Source: Promineifilum sp019695075
GTDB lineage: Bacteria; Chloroflexota; Anaerolineae; Promineifilales; Promineifilaceae
Direction: 5' to 3'
DNA length: 64,000 bases
NCBI GenBank assembly: GCA_026129185.1
Contig: JAHCIO010000027.1
Location: 1-64,000 of the forward strand
Positions 25,901 through 34,738 of this stretch are shown in pieces; within the stretch, counting starts at the first letter, position 1; each line of letters starts with the position of its first letter. A program made the position numbers and the translations under genes. The notes beneath the pieces are model-generated. The model was given only the letters and a program-made list of their open reading frames with translations. It made no database searches and was not told the DNA's origin.

Positions 25901-28351
25901 CGCCAACTCGACCGCCACCTCGATCCGCCCGGCCGCCAGCCGTGTCAGATGGCCCGCGCCGTCCTGCGCCGCCAGGCCGAACGTCAGGGCGCGGGCGCGG
26001 GTGATGCTGAGCAGGTCGGTCGTCGCTGCGCGGAGCGGCCGGGCCAACTCGGCCGGCGCGTCGGGCAGGTGCAGCGTCGCCAGTGGCGCGCCCAGCGACA
26101 GGTTGTGCTCGCTCTTGAAGCGGCGCACGGCCGTGGCGATGTCGATCAGCGTCTCGCCCGCGGTCAGGTCGGCTTCGTCGTCGAAGCGGGCGTCGGCCGC
26201 CGGCCAGACGGCGCGGTGGACGGAGGTCGCGCCGTCGGTGGCCGCGAACAGGCCGCCGTAGATCGCCTCGGTGACGTAGGGCAGCAGCGGGGCCAGCAGC
26301 TTTATGGTCGTCAGTAGGGCGTGGTAGAGCGTGTAGCGGGCCGCTTCGTAGCCCGCGCCGCCCTCGTAGAGGCGCTGCTTGGCCATCTCGATGTAGTTGT
26401 CGGCCAGGTCGCGCCAGAAGAACGCCTCCACCTCACCGCGGGCGGTGGCATAGTCGTAGGCGTCGAAGGCCGCCGTTGCCGCGGCGATCAGCCGCGCCAG
26501 CCGGGCCAGCAGCCAGCGGTCGGCCGTGGTCAGGCCGGCCGGCGGCGCGGCCGTCGGCGCGTAGCCGTCGAGGAAGCGCTCGGCGAAGCGGGCCACGTTC
26601 CAGAGCTTGGTGGCCCATTTGCCGCCGGCGGCGATGCGCTCCTCGCTGATGACAGTATCTTTGCCCAGGCCGGTGCCCGCGGCCCAGTAGCGCACGGCGT
26701 CGGCCGAGTACGTGTCCAGCGCCTCCAGCGCCCCAATCGGCCCGTCGCCGCGGCTCTTGCTCAGCTTCTGCGTGCCGTCGGGCGACAGGCCCCAGCCGGA
26801 GATGGCCACGTTCGCCCACGGTAGCGCGCCGTCGTGGTAGTGGGCGCGCACGATGGTGTAGAAGGCCCAGGTGCGGATGATCTCGTGCGCCTGCGGCCGT
26901 AGCGCCATCGGGAAGACGCGCCGGAAGAGGGCCGGGTCGGACAGGCGGCGGCCGACGATCTGCGGCGTCAGCGACGATGTGGCCCAGGTATCCATTACGT
27001 CCGTCTCCGGCCGGAAGGCCGTGCCGCCGCAGGCACAGGGGCGCGACGGCGGGCGCTCGGTCGGGTCTACCGGCAGCTCGTCCTCGTCGGGCAGGACCAG
27101 TTCCCCGCACGCCTCGCAAGTCCACAGTGGGAAGGGCACGCCGAAAGCCCGTTGCCGCGAGATGCACCAGTCCCAGCTGAGATTGTCCACCCATTGGGCG
27201 TAGCGCGCGCCCATGTGCTCCGGGTGCCAGGCGATGCGTTCGCCGGCCTCGCGGAAGGCGGCGCGCTGGTCGAGAATGCGGATGAACCATTGCCGGCTGG
27301 TCAGGTACTCCACCGGCGTGTCGCAGCGCTCGTGGACGCGCACGGTCTGGGCGATGGGCCGGCTGTCCAGCAGCAGCCCGCGCTCGTCCAGCGCCGCGGC
27401 CATCTGGCGGCGAGCCTCGTCGGTCGTCAGCCCGGCAAAGGGGCCGGCCGCGGCGGTCATGCGCCCGTTCGGGCCGATAGCGGCGATGATCGGCAGGTCA
27501 TGGCGGCGCTGCCAGGCCACGTCGGCCGTGTCGCCGAAGGTGCAGCACATCACCGCGCCCGTGCCCAGGGCCGGGTCGGCGGCGGCGTCGGCCAGGATGG
27601 GCACGGCCTGGTCAAAGAGCGGCGTCGTCGCTGTCTGGCCGATGAGCGGCTGGAAGCGGGCGTCGCCGGGGTGGACGAAGATGGCCACGCAGGCGGGCAG
27701 CAGTTCCGGTCGGGTCGTAGCGATGGGCAGCGTCGCGCCGCCGGCCAGGGCGAAGGCCAGCGTGTGGAAGATCGTCTCGCGTTCCAGGTCGTTCAGTTCG
27801 GCCTGGGCGATGGCCGTGCGGCACTCCGGGCACCACAGCGTCGGCGCTTCGCGCTGGTAGGCCAGGTCGCGCCGCAGCAGGTCGAGGAAACCCCACTGAG
27901 CGACGCGGCGCGCGTCGTCATCGATGGTGCGGTAGGTGTAGTGCCAATCGACCGACAGCCCCAGCCGCCGCCAGAGGGCCTCGTACTCGGCCTCCACTTT
28001 GGCCGACACCTCCAGGCAGGCGCGGATGAACGCCGCGCGGCCGATCTCGCCCGCCCGGACGCCGAGCGTGCGTTCCACCAGCCGCTCGGTCGGCAGGCCG
28101 TTGTCGTCGAAGCCCATGGGGTAGAAGACGTTGTCGCCGCGCATGCGCCGGTAGCGGGCGAAGAAGTCGGCGTGGGCATAGGAGTAGACGTGGCCGAGGT
28201 GCAGCCGGCCCGACACCGACGCGGGCGGCGTGTCGATGGCGTAGACCGGCGCGTCGTCGTCCGGCCGGAAGTGGTAGACGCCACTGTCCTGCCACTGCTG
28301 GCCGATGGCGCGCTCGGCGGCCAGCGCTTCGTACTGCCGTGTCAGACTCAT
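25895..28351 (-). CDS. valS: Valyl-tRNA synthetase (short, archaeal-like form)
   Basis: 818 residues, class Ia synthetase charging tRNA-Val. The HIGH motif appears as GRLHLGHVYSY and the KMSKS loop as KLSKS; editing-domain residues are in IATTRPELLPACVAIFVHPG and the zinc-like Cys clusters in WCPEC and WTCEACGE with CACGG. It lacks the C-terminal arm of the approximately 950-residue bacterial type, like the archaeal and alpha-proteobacterial form (inference from length and the PPASVSG opening). The ATG at 28351 was chosen because GGAGG (plus-strand 28361-28365) precedes it; an upstream in-frame start at 28375 overlaps that site. Controlled by a T-box leader. Confidence 0.93.
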   Translation of the reverse strand: MSLTRQYEALAAERAIGQQWQDSGVYHFRPDDDAPVYAIDTPPASVSGRLHLGHVYSYAHADFFARYRRMRGDNVFYPMGFDDNGLPTERLVERTLGVRAGEIGRAAFIRACLEVSAKVEAEYEALWRRLGLSVDWHYTYRTIDDDARRVAQWGFLDLLRRDLAYQREAPTLWCPECRTAIAQAELNDLERETIFHTLAFALAGGATLPIATTRPELLPACVAIFVHPGDARFQPLIGQTATTPLFDQAVPILADAAADPALGTGAVMCCTFGDTADVAWQRRHDLPIIAAIGPNGRMTAAAGPFAGLTTDEARRQMAAALDERGLLLDSRPIAQTVRVHERCDTPVEYLTSRQWFIRILDQRAAFREAGERIAWHPEHMGARYAQWVDNLSWDWCISRQRAFGVPFPLWTCEACGELVLPDEDELPVDPTERPPSRPCACGGTAFRPETDVMDTWATSSLTPQIVGRRLSDPALFRRVFPMALRPQAHEIIRTWAFYTIVRAHYHDGALPWANVAISGWGLSPDGTQKLSKSRGDGPIGALEALDTYSADAVRYWAAGTGLGKDTVISEERIAAGGKWATKLWNVARFAERFLDGYAPTAAPPAGLTTADRWLLARLARLIAAATAAFDAYDYATARGEVEAFFWRDLADNYIEMAKQRLYEGGAGYEAARYTLYHALLTTIKLLAPLLPYVTEAIYGGLFAATDGATSVHRAVWPAADARFDDEADLTAGETLIDIATAVRRFKSEHNLSLGAPLATLHLPDAPAELARPLRAATTDLLSITRARALTFGLAAQDGAGHLTRLAAGRIEVAVELAD

Positions 28352-28377
28352 CTCGTGATACCTCCATAGAAACATTT

Positions 28378-28656
28378 ACAGCCCTCCGTCCACCATGAGG
28401 ACGAAAGGGCTGTGCTTCCGCGGTACCACCTCAGTTCGCCGGCCATCCGGCGCGCTCGTGCCCCGACTACCATCAGGGCGGCGCGATAACGGGCGCACCC
28501 GTGCCGGTCTACTGCGGGCCAGGCCCGGTTCTTCGGCAACCAACCCGGACGACCTTCGACGCGCTTCCGCCGCGAGGGCTTTCAACCCGTGGCCCCGTCT
28601 TCTCTTTCGGCGCGGGGCGCGTCTACTCCTTCCGGTTCAGGCGACTATTCGATTTG
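28378..28656 (-). promoter_or_regulatory. T-box leader of valS, GUC specifier
   Basis: On the minus strand the conserved T-box AGGTGGTACCGCGG lies at plus-strand 28418-28431. Stem I is formed by GACGCG (28618-28623) with CGCGTC (28558-28563), preceded by the AGTA motif. On its 3' side, GAAG is followed by GTC (28551-28553) and a purine, fitting a Val specifier. The expression hairpin is at 28378-28413 (ACAGCCCT and GGGCTGT arms). It is followed by AAATGTTTC rather than a clean U-run. Uncharged tRNA-Val should stabilise the antiterminator and raise valS expression. Confidence 0.88.
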
Positions 28657-28661
28657 TCATC

Positions 28662-28689
28662 ATTATAAAACGGCCGGCCGGGGTGTCAA
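28662..28689 (-). promoter_or_regulatory. Consensus promoter of the valS T-box transcript
   Basis: A perfect -35 TTGACA (plus-strand 28684-28689), a 16-nt spacer and a perfect -10 TATAAT (28662-28667) on the minus strand. This is one of the strongest promoter-like sequences in the window, as expected when control is exercised downstream by attenuation. Confidence 0.8.
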
Positions 28690-28761
28690 TCCCTGAGACC
28701 TAACCGGTCGCAGTTTCCACATTCGTGGGTGATTCGTCGCCTAAGCGATCCCCTTCGGCAG

Positions 28762-28790
28762 TTGCCAAGCGTGTCGATTATCAGTAGTAT
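28762..28790 (+). promoter_or_regulatory. Promoter for the 28829 gene
   Basis: TTGCCA (28762-28767), a 17-nt spacer and TAGTAT (28785-28790) on the plus strand, about 38 nt before the ATG at 28829. It is divergent from the valS promoter. Confidence 0.55.
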
Positions 28791-28828
28791 ATTCGACAGT
28801 CTGCAAAACCAACTCAGGTATATCCTCC

Positions 28829-29206
28829 ATGGAACCCGAACTGATCACCATTATCGAAGGCCCCACCCCCGATTTCATGCCACATCCACATGGGTGGGTG
28901 CAATCCATCTACGAGGGTCCGGAAGAGATCGATGTCGCCCTATGCCAGTTGCGCACGGGCAACGGCCAGGACATTGTCGAGCGCTGCCAGCGCGCCTGGA
29001 ACGAAGGCCGCCCGGTGCGGCTCGATTACCCCGACGACCTGCGCCTGCGGCAACAACTCGATGTCGTCGCCCTGCGCCTGACCAAGGTTGAAGAGGGCGA
29101 GCTGCTGTTGCTGTGGCTGTCTGTGCCCTCGGAAGAGGGCGAGATGGTCGACGAGGGCGACGAGATCGACGACGACTTCGATCCTGACTCGGACGTGCCT
29201 TTCTAG
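28829..29206 (+). CDS. Conserved-looking hypothetical protein with acidic tail
   Basis: 125 residues, soluble. The N-terminus (MEPELITIIEGPTPDFMPHP) and middle (VALCQLRTGNGQDIVERC, RLDYPDDLRLRQQL) look like a compact alpha/beta domain. The last 20 or so residues are almost all Asp/Glu with a terminal DVPF. No family is recognised. The following enoyl-CoA hydratase gene starts 28 nt later with its own GGGAGGG site, so co-transcription is likely. The ribosome site is weak (AGG at 28816-28818). Confidence 0.65.
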   Translation: MEPELITIIEGPTPDFMPHPHGWVQSIYEGPEEIDVALCQLRTGNGQDIVERCQRAWNEGRPVRLDYPDDLRLRQQLDVVALRLTKVEEGELLLLWLSVPSEEGEMVDEGDEIDDDFDPDSDVPF

Positions 29207-29234
29207 CGAGCGCGCCGGACAACGGGAGGGGGCT

Positions 29235-30020
29235 GTGACTTACGAGACGATCCTTTACGAAGTGGCCGACGGCGTAGCGACGATCACGCTCAACCGGCCG
29301 TCGAAGCTCAACGCCTTCAACGATGCCATGATCGGCGAGACGCTCGACGCGCTCAAGGCCGCCGCGCGCGACGACGCCGCGCGCAGCATCGTCCTGACGG
29401 GCGCGGGGCGGGCCTTCTCCTCCGGGCAGGACCTGGCCGCCTTCCAGGAGCGTGGCGAAGGCGGTTCCATTGCCGAGCACCTGCGCCACGGCTACCACCG
29501 CGTCGTGCGCCAGATGGTGACGCTGGAGAAGCCCATCGTTGGGGCCATCAACGGCATCGCCGCCGGGGCGGGCTGCGGCGTGGCCCTGGCCGCGGACATG
29601 CGCATTGCCGCCGACAGCGCGTCGTTCATGCTGGCCTTCAGCCGTATCGGCCTGATTCCCGACAGCGGCGTCAACTGGTTCCTGCCGCGCATCATCGGTT
29701 ACAGTCGCGCCTACGAGATGGCCGTCACCGCCGACCGTGTGTCCGCGGCCACGGCGCTGGAGTGGGGCCTGGTCAACCGCGTTGTGCCCGCCGAGCAGTT
29801 GCCGGAGATCGCCGCCGCTGTCGCCCGCCAACTGGCCGAGGGGCCGACGCTGGCCTTTGGCCTGACCAAGCGGGCCATGCAGCGCGGCTGGGGCATGAGC
29901 CTGGATGAGGCGCTGGAATACGAAGCCTACTTGCAGGAAGTCGCCGGCCGCAGCGCCGACAACCGCGAGGGCATCGCCGCTTTCCTGGAGAAGCGCCCGC
30001 CCAACTTCACCGGCCGCTAG
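29235..30020 (+). CDS. Enoyl-CoA hydratase/isomerase family protein, PaaG-like
   Basis: 261 residues of the crotonase fold. The oxyanion hole is formed by AFSSGQDLAAF and the IAAGAGCGVALAAD segment. In the position of the hydratase Glu pair it has RIGLIPDSGVNWFLPR, with an Asp as in PaaG and other ring-opening or double-bond isomerases, rather than the two Glu residues of true hydratases. It may act on ring epoxides of phenylacetyl-CoA or on 3-enoyl-CoAs; the substrate is uncertain. GTG start at 29235 with GGGAGGG upstream. Confidence 0.82.
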   Translation: MTYETILYEVADGVATITLNRPSKLNAFNDAMIGETLDALKAAARDDAARSIVLTGAGRAFSSGQDLAAFQERGEGGSIAEHLRHGYHRVVRQMVTLEKPIVGAINGIAAGAGCGVALAADMRIAADSASFMLAFSRIGLIPDSGVNWFLPRIIGYSRAYEMAVTADRVSAATALEWGLVNRVVPAEQLPEIAAAVARQLAEGPTLAFGLTKRAMQRGWGMSLDEALEYEAYLQEVAGRSADNREGIAAFLEKRPPNFTGR

Positions 30021-30048
30021 AAGCCGTGCCGAACGCGCCCCGATCACG

Positions 30049-30088
30049 ACGGACGCCGCGAGAACCCTCCCGGCGTCCGTTTGCGTTT
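30049..30088. terminator. Intrinsic terminator between convergent genes
   Basis: A perfect 10-bp stem ACGGACGCCG (30049-30058) with CGGCGTCCGT (30071-30080) is followed by TTGCGTTT. It is placed 28 nt after the enoyl-CoA hydratase stop and 20 nt before the stop of the minus-strand gene. Confidence 0.7.
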
Positions 30089-30107
30089 CGGCCTGGTACG
30101 GTGGCGC

Positions 30108-32360
30108 TTAGCGTTCGGCGACGTAGATGTGGTTGCCGGCAGTGATGAAGAGGCGCAGAGGCGCGTCGGTCACGGCGAAGTTGCTGGCCTCGCTGAGCAC
30201 GTCGTTGCCGGCGTCGTCGAGCAGGCGGTACTGTGTCAGCAGCGTCCCGCCGCGGCTGAGCTGCACCAGGCGGCTGCTGCCGGGGTCGAGGACAAAGATG
30301 GAGGCGTTCAGGCCGCGGCCGACAAGCTTGACTGCCGTCGGCGCAACCAGCGGCGAGGTCAGGCCGTTCTGCAGCAGTGTGTTCTCGTCCCATTGGATGC
30401 GCCCGGAGCGGGTGTCGTAGTAGCGCACGCGCCCATCGGCGTAGATGACCACCAGGCTGCCGTCCTCCGAATACAGGTCGAAGTCCACCGCTGTGTCCAG
30501 GCCCATCTGCGCGCTGAAGAAGATGGCCGGGTCATCGGCCGCCTGGGTGTAATTCTGGTCGGCGAAGTACTTCCAGATCTGCCCCGCGCCCCGGTCGAGG
30601 ACGTAAAGCCGGTCGAGATAGGTGGCCATCGCCGCCGGGTCGAGCCAGGCGCTGCTGTTGCCCAGGCGGACGGCGCGGATGTCGCCCAGATTGGGGAAGT
30701 AGCTGAACAACGTGCCCGTCCGGTCGAGCAGGGTGATGCTGTCGCGCGTCTCGGCGGCGCTGCCGGGCAGCCAGAGCAGATCGAGGATGGGGCCGACGAT
30801 CTGCGTGCCCACTGCCTGGCCGTCAAAGGCAATGGTGGTGGGTTCCTCGGCCGTTTGCTCGCGGAAGGCGACGTCGGTCGGGTGGAGCAGGACGCGGTTG
30901 CCGGCCGAATCGAGCACGGCGACGCCGCCCTCCTCCGCTCCCAGGGCGATGCCGGTCAGGTTCACCCCCTCGTCGTAGGCGTAGAACACCTCCGCGGCCA
31001 TGCGCGTGACGCCGTCGATGCGGTCGAGCGCCTCGCGGGCGTCGGCGCGCATCCCGGCGACCTCAACATCGTCGGGGCGCAGCGCCTCGGCCGTGGCGGC
31101 CAATTGCAGCACCGTGCCGTAGTGGTCGCGGGCCTCGGCCGAGCCGTCGGCGGCGCCCTCGGCGGCCAGAATCTCCTGCACCATCTGCTCCTTAATACCG
31201 GCGACCTGCTCGTTGTTACCCCGTTGTAGGTAGACGCTGGTGACGACGGCGGCCACGAACACGGGCACAATGATGGCGATCATTGCCGGCAGCGCCCAGC
31301 CGACGGCCGGCTCCCCCTCGGCCGGGCGTCCGCCCAGCCGGCCCACCAGCGCGGCCAACCAGCCCAGCACCCGTGACAGCCCCCGCGCCGACGTGGACGC
31401 GGCCCGGCGCACGCCCACTTCCAGCGGCGCGCCATCGTCGGCCGCCGCGGGCGACGCGGCGTCGGCTGTTGGCGGGGGTGGCGCGGGCTGGCCTTCTCGT
31501 TGTGGGATGGGCAGACTCGCGCGGCGGGGGGCGGCCGGCGGCGCGGACGCGGGCGCTGATGTGGTTGTGGTCGTGGCCCCGGCTGTGGCCGGGGTCGCGG
31601 GCGGCGCGACCTTGCGCGTCGCCGCCGGTAGGATGTGCGTGCCGCTGGGCCGCTGCCGGCTGTGCTGGAACGTCACCGGCAGCGTGGCCGGTACCTCGTC
31701 GGCGAACTCGACCAGCAGCAGCCGCGCCGTGTCGTTGTGGAGCAGGTCGATGAGCGCTTCCAGACCGCTCTCGATCTCCGCCCCGACCAGCGCGGGGGCC
31801 AGCGCCGCCCCGTTCAGGTAGGCCAGGCGCGGATCGGCCAGCAGCATCATGTCGCCGGTCAGCAGGCGGTGGTAGGCGAAGCGAATGTCCAGCCCGGCGC
31901 TGCGCCCCAACGGCATCGGCTGGCGCGGCGGCTGCACCGGCAGGCGCTCGACGCCGAAGTTGTGGCCCAGGAAGGCCAGCCCCTCGCCGACTTGGAGGGT
32001 GAACAGTTCATCGCCGTGGAGCACAGCGCAGGTCAGCGCGCCCTCGTGCGGCCGGCGGATAGTCAGGTTGTGGTGGAGTAGCTGCTCGTTGGTGGCCAGC
32101 ACCGCCCGGCGCAGCGCCGAAGTCACGGTTCCGGTCGCGGCGAAGAAGCTGCGCGCCAGCTCACCAGCCAGGTCGGTGACCAGATCGGTCGTGTCCTCGT
32201 TCGGCCCGCCCAGGGTCAGTTGGGCAAACAGAAAGTCGCGCTCCCGGCCGCGGGCGGCCTTGGCCGGCGCAGGCAGGGCGATGATCCCCGGAACCGCCCG
32301 GCTTTCCTGGGCGGTTCCGTTGACGATGTGCAGCGGGGCGGTGATAGCCAGCAGTTCCAC
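30108..32360 (-). CDS. Membrane-anchored PP2C-like pseudophosphatase with extracellular sensor
   Basis: 750 residues from a GTG start. Residues about 1-225 resemble a PP2C/SpoIIE phosphatase domain (EGALTCAVLHGDELFTLQVG), but the metal-binding Asp of the usual VGDSRAY strand is Glu here (VGEGLAF), so activity is doubtful. A Pro/Ala/Thr linker follows, then a single transmembrane helix (ALPAMIAIIVPVFVAAVVTS, about residue 370). The C-terminal part of about 350 residues has repeated beta-propeller-like strands (YLDRLYVLDRGAGQIWKYF). Probably a signalling or scaffold protein; it could be a ligand sensor. It lies 27 nt downstream of ald on the same strand. Confidence 0.6.
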   Translation of the reverse strand: MELLAITAPLHIVNGTAQESRAVPGIIALPAPAKAARGRERDFLFAQLTLGGPNEDTTDLVTDLAGELARSFFAATGTVTSALRRAVLATNEQLLHHNLTIRRPHEGALTCAVLHGDELFTLQVGEGLAFLGHNFGVERLPVQPPRQPMPLGRSAGLDIRFAYHRLLTGDMMLLADPRLAYLNGAALAPALVGAEIESGLEALIDLLHNDTARLLLVEFADEVPATLPVTFQHSRQRPSGTHILPAATRKVAPPATPATAGATTTTTSAPASAPPAAPRRASLPIPQREGQPAPPPPTADAASPAAADDGAPLEVGVRRAASTSARGLSRVLGWLAALVGRLGGRPAEGEPAVGWALPAMIAIIVPVFVAAVVTSVYLQRGNNEQVAGIKEQMVQEILAAEGAADGSAEARDHYGTVLQLAATAEALRPDDVEVAGMRADAREALDRIDGVTRMAAEVFYAYDEGVNLTGIALGAEEGGVAVLDSAGNRVLLHPTDVAFREQTAEEPTTIAFDGQAVGTQIVGPILDLLWLPGSAAETRDSITLLDRTGTLFSYFPNLGDIRAVRLGNSSAWLDPAAMATYLDRLYVLDRGAGQIWKYFADQNYTQAADDPAIFFSAQMGLDTAVDFDLYSEDGSLVVIYADGRVRYYDTRSGRIQWDENTLLQNGLTSPLVAPTAVKLVGRGLNASIFVLDPGSSRLVQLSRGGTLLTQYRLLDDAGNDVLSEASNFAVTDAPLRLFITAGNHIYVAER

Positions 32361-32387
32361 AGTGTCAGACTGTCTGAGTTGAAGCCA

Positions 32388-33494
32388 TTAGGCCGCGTAG
32401 GGCACGTAGGGCAAAGCAAAGCACTCGGCCACGGCGGCGTAAGTCACCTGGCCGCGGTAGGTGTTGAGGCCCTTGGCCAGCCCATTGGGGTCTTCGGCCA
32501 TTGCCCCATCCGCGCCCTTCCGCGCCAGCCGTAGGACGTAGGGTAGCGTGGCGTTGCTGAGGGCCAGGGTGCTCGTGCGCGGCACCGCGCCGGGCATGTT
32601 GGCCACGCCATAGTGGACGACGCCATCGACGATGTAGGTCGGGTCGGAGTGGGTCGTGGCGTGGATCGTCTCCACGCAGCCGCCCTGATCGACGGCCACG
32701 TCGGCGATGACGCTGCCCTGGCGCATGGTGCTGACCATCTCGCGCGTCACCAGCCGCGGCGCGCGCGCGCCCTTGATGAGCACGCCGCCGATGACCAGGT
32801 CGGCCACCTGCACCGCCTCGGCGATGTTGTAGGAGTTGGAGGCCACTGTCGTCAGGCGGCCGTGGAGGACGTGCTCCAGAAAGCGCAACCGCTCCAGGTT
32901 CGTGTCGAGGATGGTCACGTTGGCGTCCATGCCCAGGGCGATGTGGGCCGCGTTGGTGCCGACGACGCCGCCGCCGATGACGACGACATTGGCCCCCGGC
33001 ACGCCGGCCACGCCGCCCAGCAACATGCCCCGGCCGAGATGAGGCCGCTCCAGATAGTAGGCCCCGACCTGCACGGCCATGCGCCCGGCGACCTCGCTCA
33101 TCGGCGTCAGCAGCGGCAGGCTGCCGTCCGGCGCTTCGACGGTCTCATAGGCGATGCCGGTGACGCCGGAATCGAGCATGGCCCTGGTCAGCTTCTCTTC
33201 CGCGGCCAGGTGCAGATAGGTGAACAGCACCAGGTCGGCGCGCAGGAAGGGGTACTCGACGGCGATGGGTTCCTTGACCTTGACGACAAGCTCCGCGCCC
33301 CAGGCGTCGGCCGCGGTGGGCACGATCTTGGCTCCGACGCGGGCATACTGGTCATCCGGGAAGCGGCTGCCCTCGCCGGCCTTGGTCTCGACCAGCACGG
33401 TGTGGCCCTGCTCGATGAGTTGCTGCACACCCGCGGGCGTCATGGCCACGCGGTATTCGTTGTCCTTGATCTCTTTTGGTACGCCGACTAACAT
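32388..33494 (-). CDS. ald: Alanine dehydrogenase
   Basis: 368 residues; reversible NAD-dependent deamination of L-alanine to pyruvate. It shows the N-terminal MLVGVPKEIKDNEYRVAMTP with the substrate Arg, the catalytic Lys in VVKVKEP, His in FTYLHLA, the Rossmann motif VIGGGVVGTNAA, and the SVIADVAVDQGGCVET and NMPGAVPRTST signatures. The start at 33494 was chosen from the family N-terminus and AAGGAG just upstream; the longer frame adds only untypical residues. Confidence 0.96.
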   Translation of the reverse strand: MLVGVPKEIKDNEYRVAMTPAGVQQLIEQGHTVLVETKAGEGSRFPDDQYARVGAKIVPTAADAWGAELVVKVKEPIAVEYPFLRADLVLFTYLHLAAEEKLTRAMLDSGVTGIAYETVEAPDGSLPLLTPMSEVAGRMAVQVGAYYLERPHLGRGMLLGGVAGVPGANVVVIGGGVVGTNAAHIALGMDANVTILDTNLERLRFLEHVLHGRLTTVASNSYNIAEAVQVADLVIGGVLIKGARAPRLVTREMVSTMRQGSVIADVAVDQGGCVETIHATTHSDPTYIVDGVVHYGVANMPGAVPRTSTLALSNATLPYVLRLARKGADGAMAEDPNGLAKGLNTYRGQVTYAAVAECFALPYVPYAA

Positions 33495-33570
33495 GCGACA
33501 CTCCTTAGGAAAGTGGTGGGTAAGTGTATTGTACTGCAATCAGCGCGGCGGCCTAGAGAACAGCGACGGT

Positions 33571-34563
33571 CTAGCCGTTGGCGGCATGCCACTCGGCCAG
33601 CAATTGCGCCTCGCGTTCGGCCGGCAGGCCGGCGCGCCAGACGGTATCCGCCGGCCGCGTCGCCAGCCAGGCCAGCGTGTCGGCGACGGTCTCGGCCACC
33701 GGCCGGAAGGTCAGCCCCGCGGCCAGCGCCCGGTCGATGTTGAAGCTGTTGAAGCCGCCGGCCTCGGCCGGCACCCACAGCGGCAACTCCACGTAGGGGC
33801 CGACGTCGTGGGCGGTCAGGAAGTCATCCGGCACCCAGGTGAAGCGGGCGTCGCTGCCGGTAAGGTCGCGAGCGGCGTCGAGCAGGCGACCGATGGGCAG
33901 CGGGCGTTCCGGCCCGGTAACGTTGTAAGCGTCGGTCAGTCGCGCCGCGGTGGCGCGCAACGTCCACGCGGCCAGGTCGCGCACGTCGATGAATTGGACG
34001 CCATAGCCGGGCGAGACCGGGGCCAGCATCTCGCCGCCGCGGGCGACGCGCGCCGGCCAGTAGCTGAAGCGGTCGCTGGCATCGTGGGGGCCGACGATGA
34101 GGCCGGAGCGTACGTGCAGCGCGCGGCCGTCCATCGCCTCTGTGGCCGCCCGCTCGCAGAGGGCCTTCAGCGGGCCATACGATCCGCCGCTGATCTCTTC
34201 GATGCTCTCGTCGGGAATGGTTCCCACCGGGGCGGCTTCGTCCGTACCCTCGGCCAGCGGCTCGGCGTAGACGGACATGGTGGAGATGAAGGTGTAGTGC
34301 TCGACGGCCGGGGCCAGGAAGTCAGCTGCGGCGCGCACCACGCGGGGCACGTAGCCGCAGGTGTCGATGACCGCGTCCCATCGCCGCCCGGCCAGCGCCG
34401 CCAGCCCGCCGTCGCGGTCGCCGTGGAGCTGCTCCACGTCGGGGTAGAGGGCCGGGTTGGAGCGTCCGCGGTTGAACAGCGTCAGCGTGTGGCCGGCGGC
34501 GCGGGCCTCGTCGACCAGGGCGCGGCCGAGAAAGCGCGTGCCGCCGATAATCAGCAACTCCAT
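33571..34563 (-). CDS. NAD-dependent epimerase/dehydratase family protein
   Basis: 330 residues of the extended short-chain dehydrogenase fold. It shows the nucleotide-binding LIIGGTRFLGRALV, FNRGRSNP, and a Ser-(Tyr)-Lys region in ISGGSYGPLKALCE. The motif IGGTRFLG and the absence of sugar-nucleotide signatures place it near the CSP41/RNA-binding-like or isoflavone-reductase-like epimerases rather than GalE. Substrate unknown. The start at 34563 has GAGGAGG upstream on the minus strand. It is followed by ald after 76 nt. Confidence 0.78.
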   Translation of the reverse strand: MELLIIGGTRFLGRALVDEARAAGHTLTLFNRGRSNPALYPDVEQLHGDRDGGLAALAGRRWDAVIDTCGYVPRVVRAAADFLAPAVEHYTFISTMSVYAEPLAEGTDEAAPVGTIPDESIEEISGGSYGPLKALCERAATEAMDGRALHVRSGLIVGPHDASDRFSYWPARVARGGEMLAPVSPGYGVQFIDVRDLAAWTLRATAARLTDAYNVTGPERPLPIGRLLDAARDLTGSDARFTWVPDDFLTAHDVGPYVELPLWVPAEAGGFNSFNIDRALAAGLTFRPVAETVADTLAWLATRPADTVWRAGLPAEREAQLLAEWHAANG

Positions 34564-34661
34564 GTGGTTTGAACCTCCTCGCGGATGTGGCGGCGTACCA
34601 GAAGACGCCGGTGGCGCGTCTCCGCGCGCCCCATAGAGGAGAATAGCGCCGCCGCGGTTCA

Positions 34662-34689
34662 TTGTCGAGTACCGCGCAAGGAGTAGAAT
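34662..34689 (+). promoter_or_regulatory. Promoter for pepA
   Basis: TTGTCG (34662-34667), a 16-nt spacer and TAGAAT (34684-34689), some 50 nt before the pepA ATG. GGAG at 34729-34732 is the likely ribosome site. Confidence 0.6.
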
Positions 34690-34738
34690 TGCCACTAACT
34701 GAAAGATGCCGCGGCGCAAGCGGCCCAAGGAGTAACCG

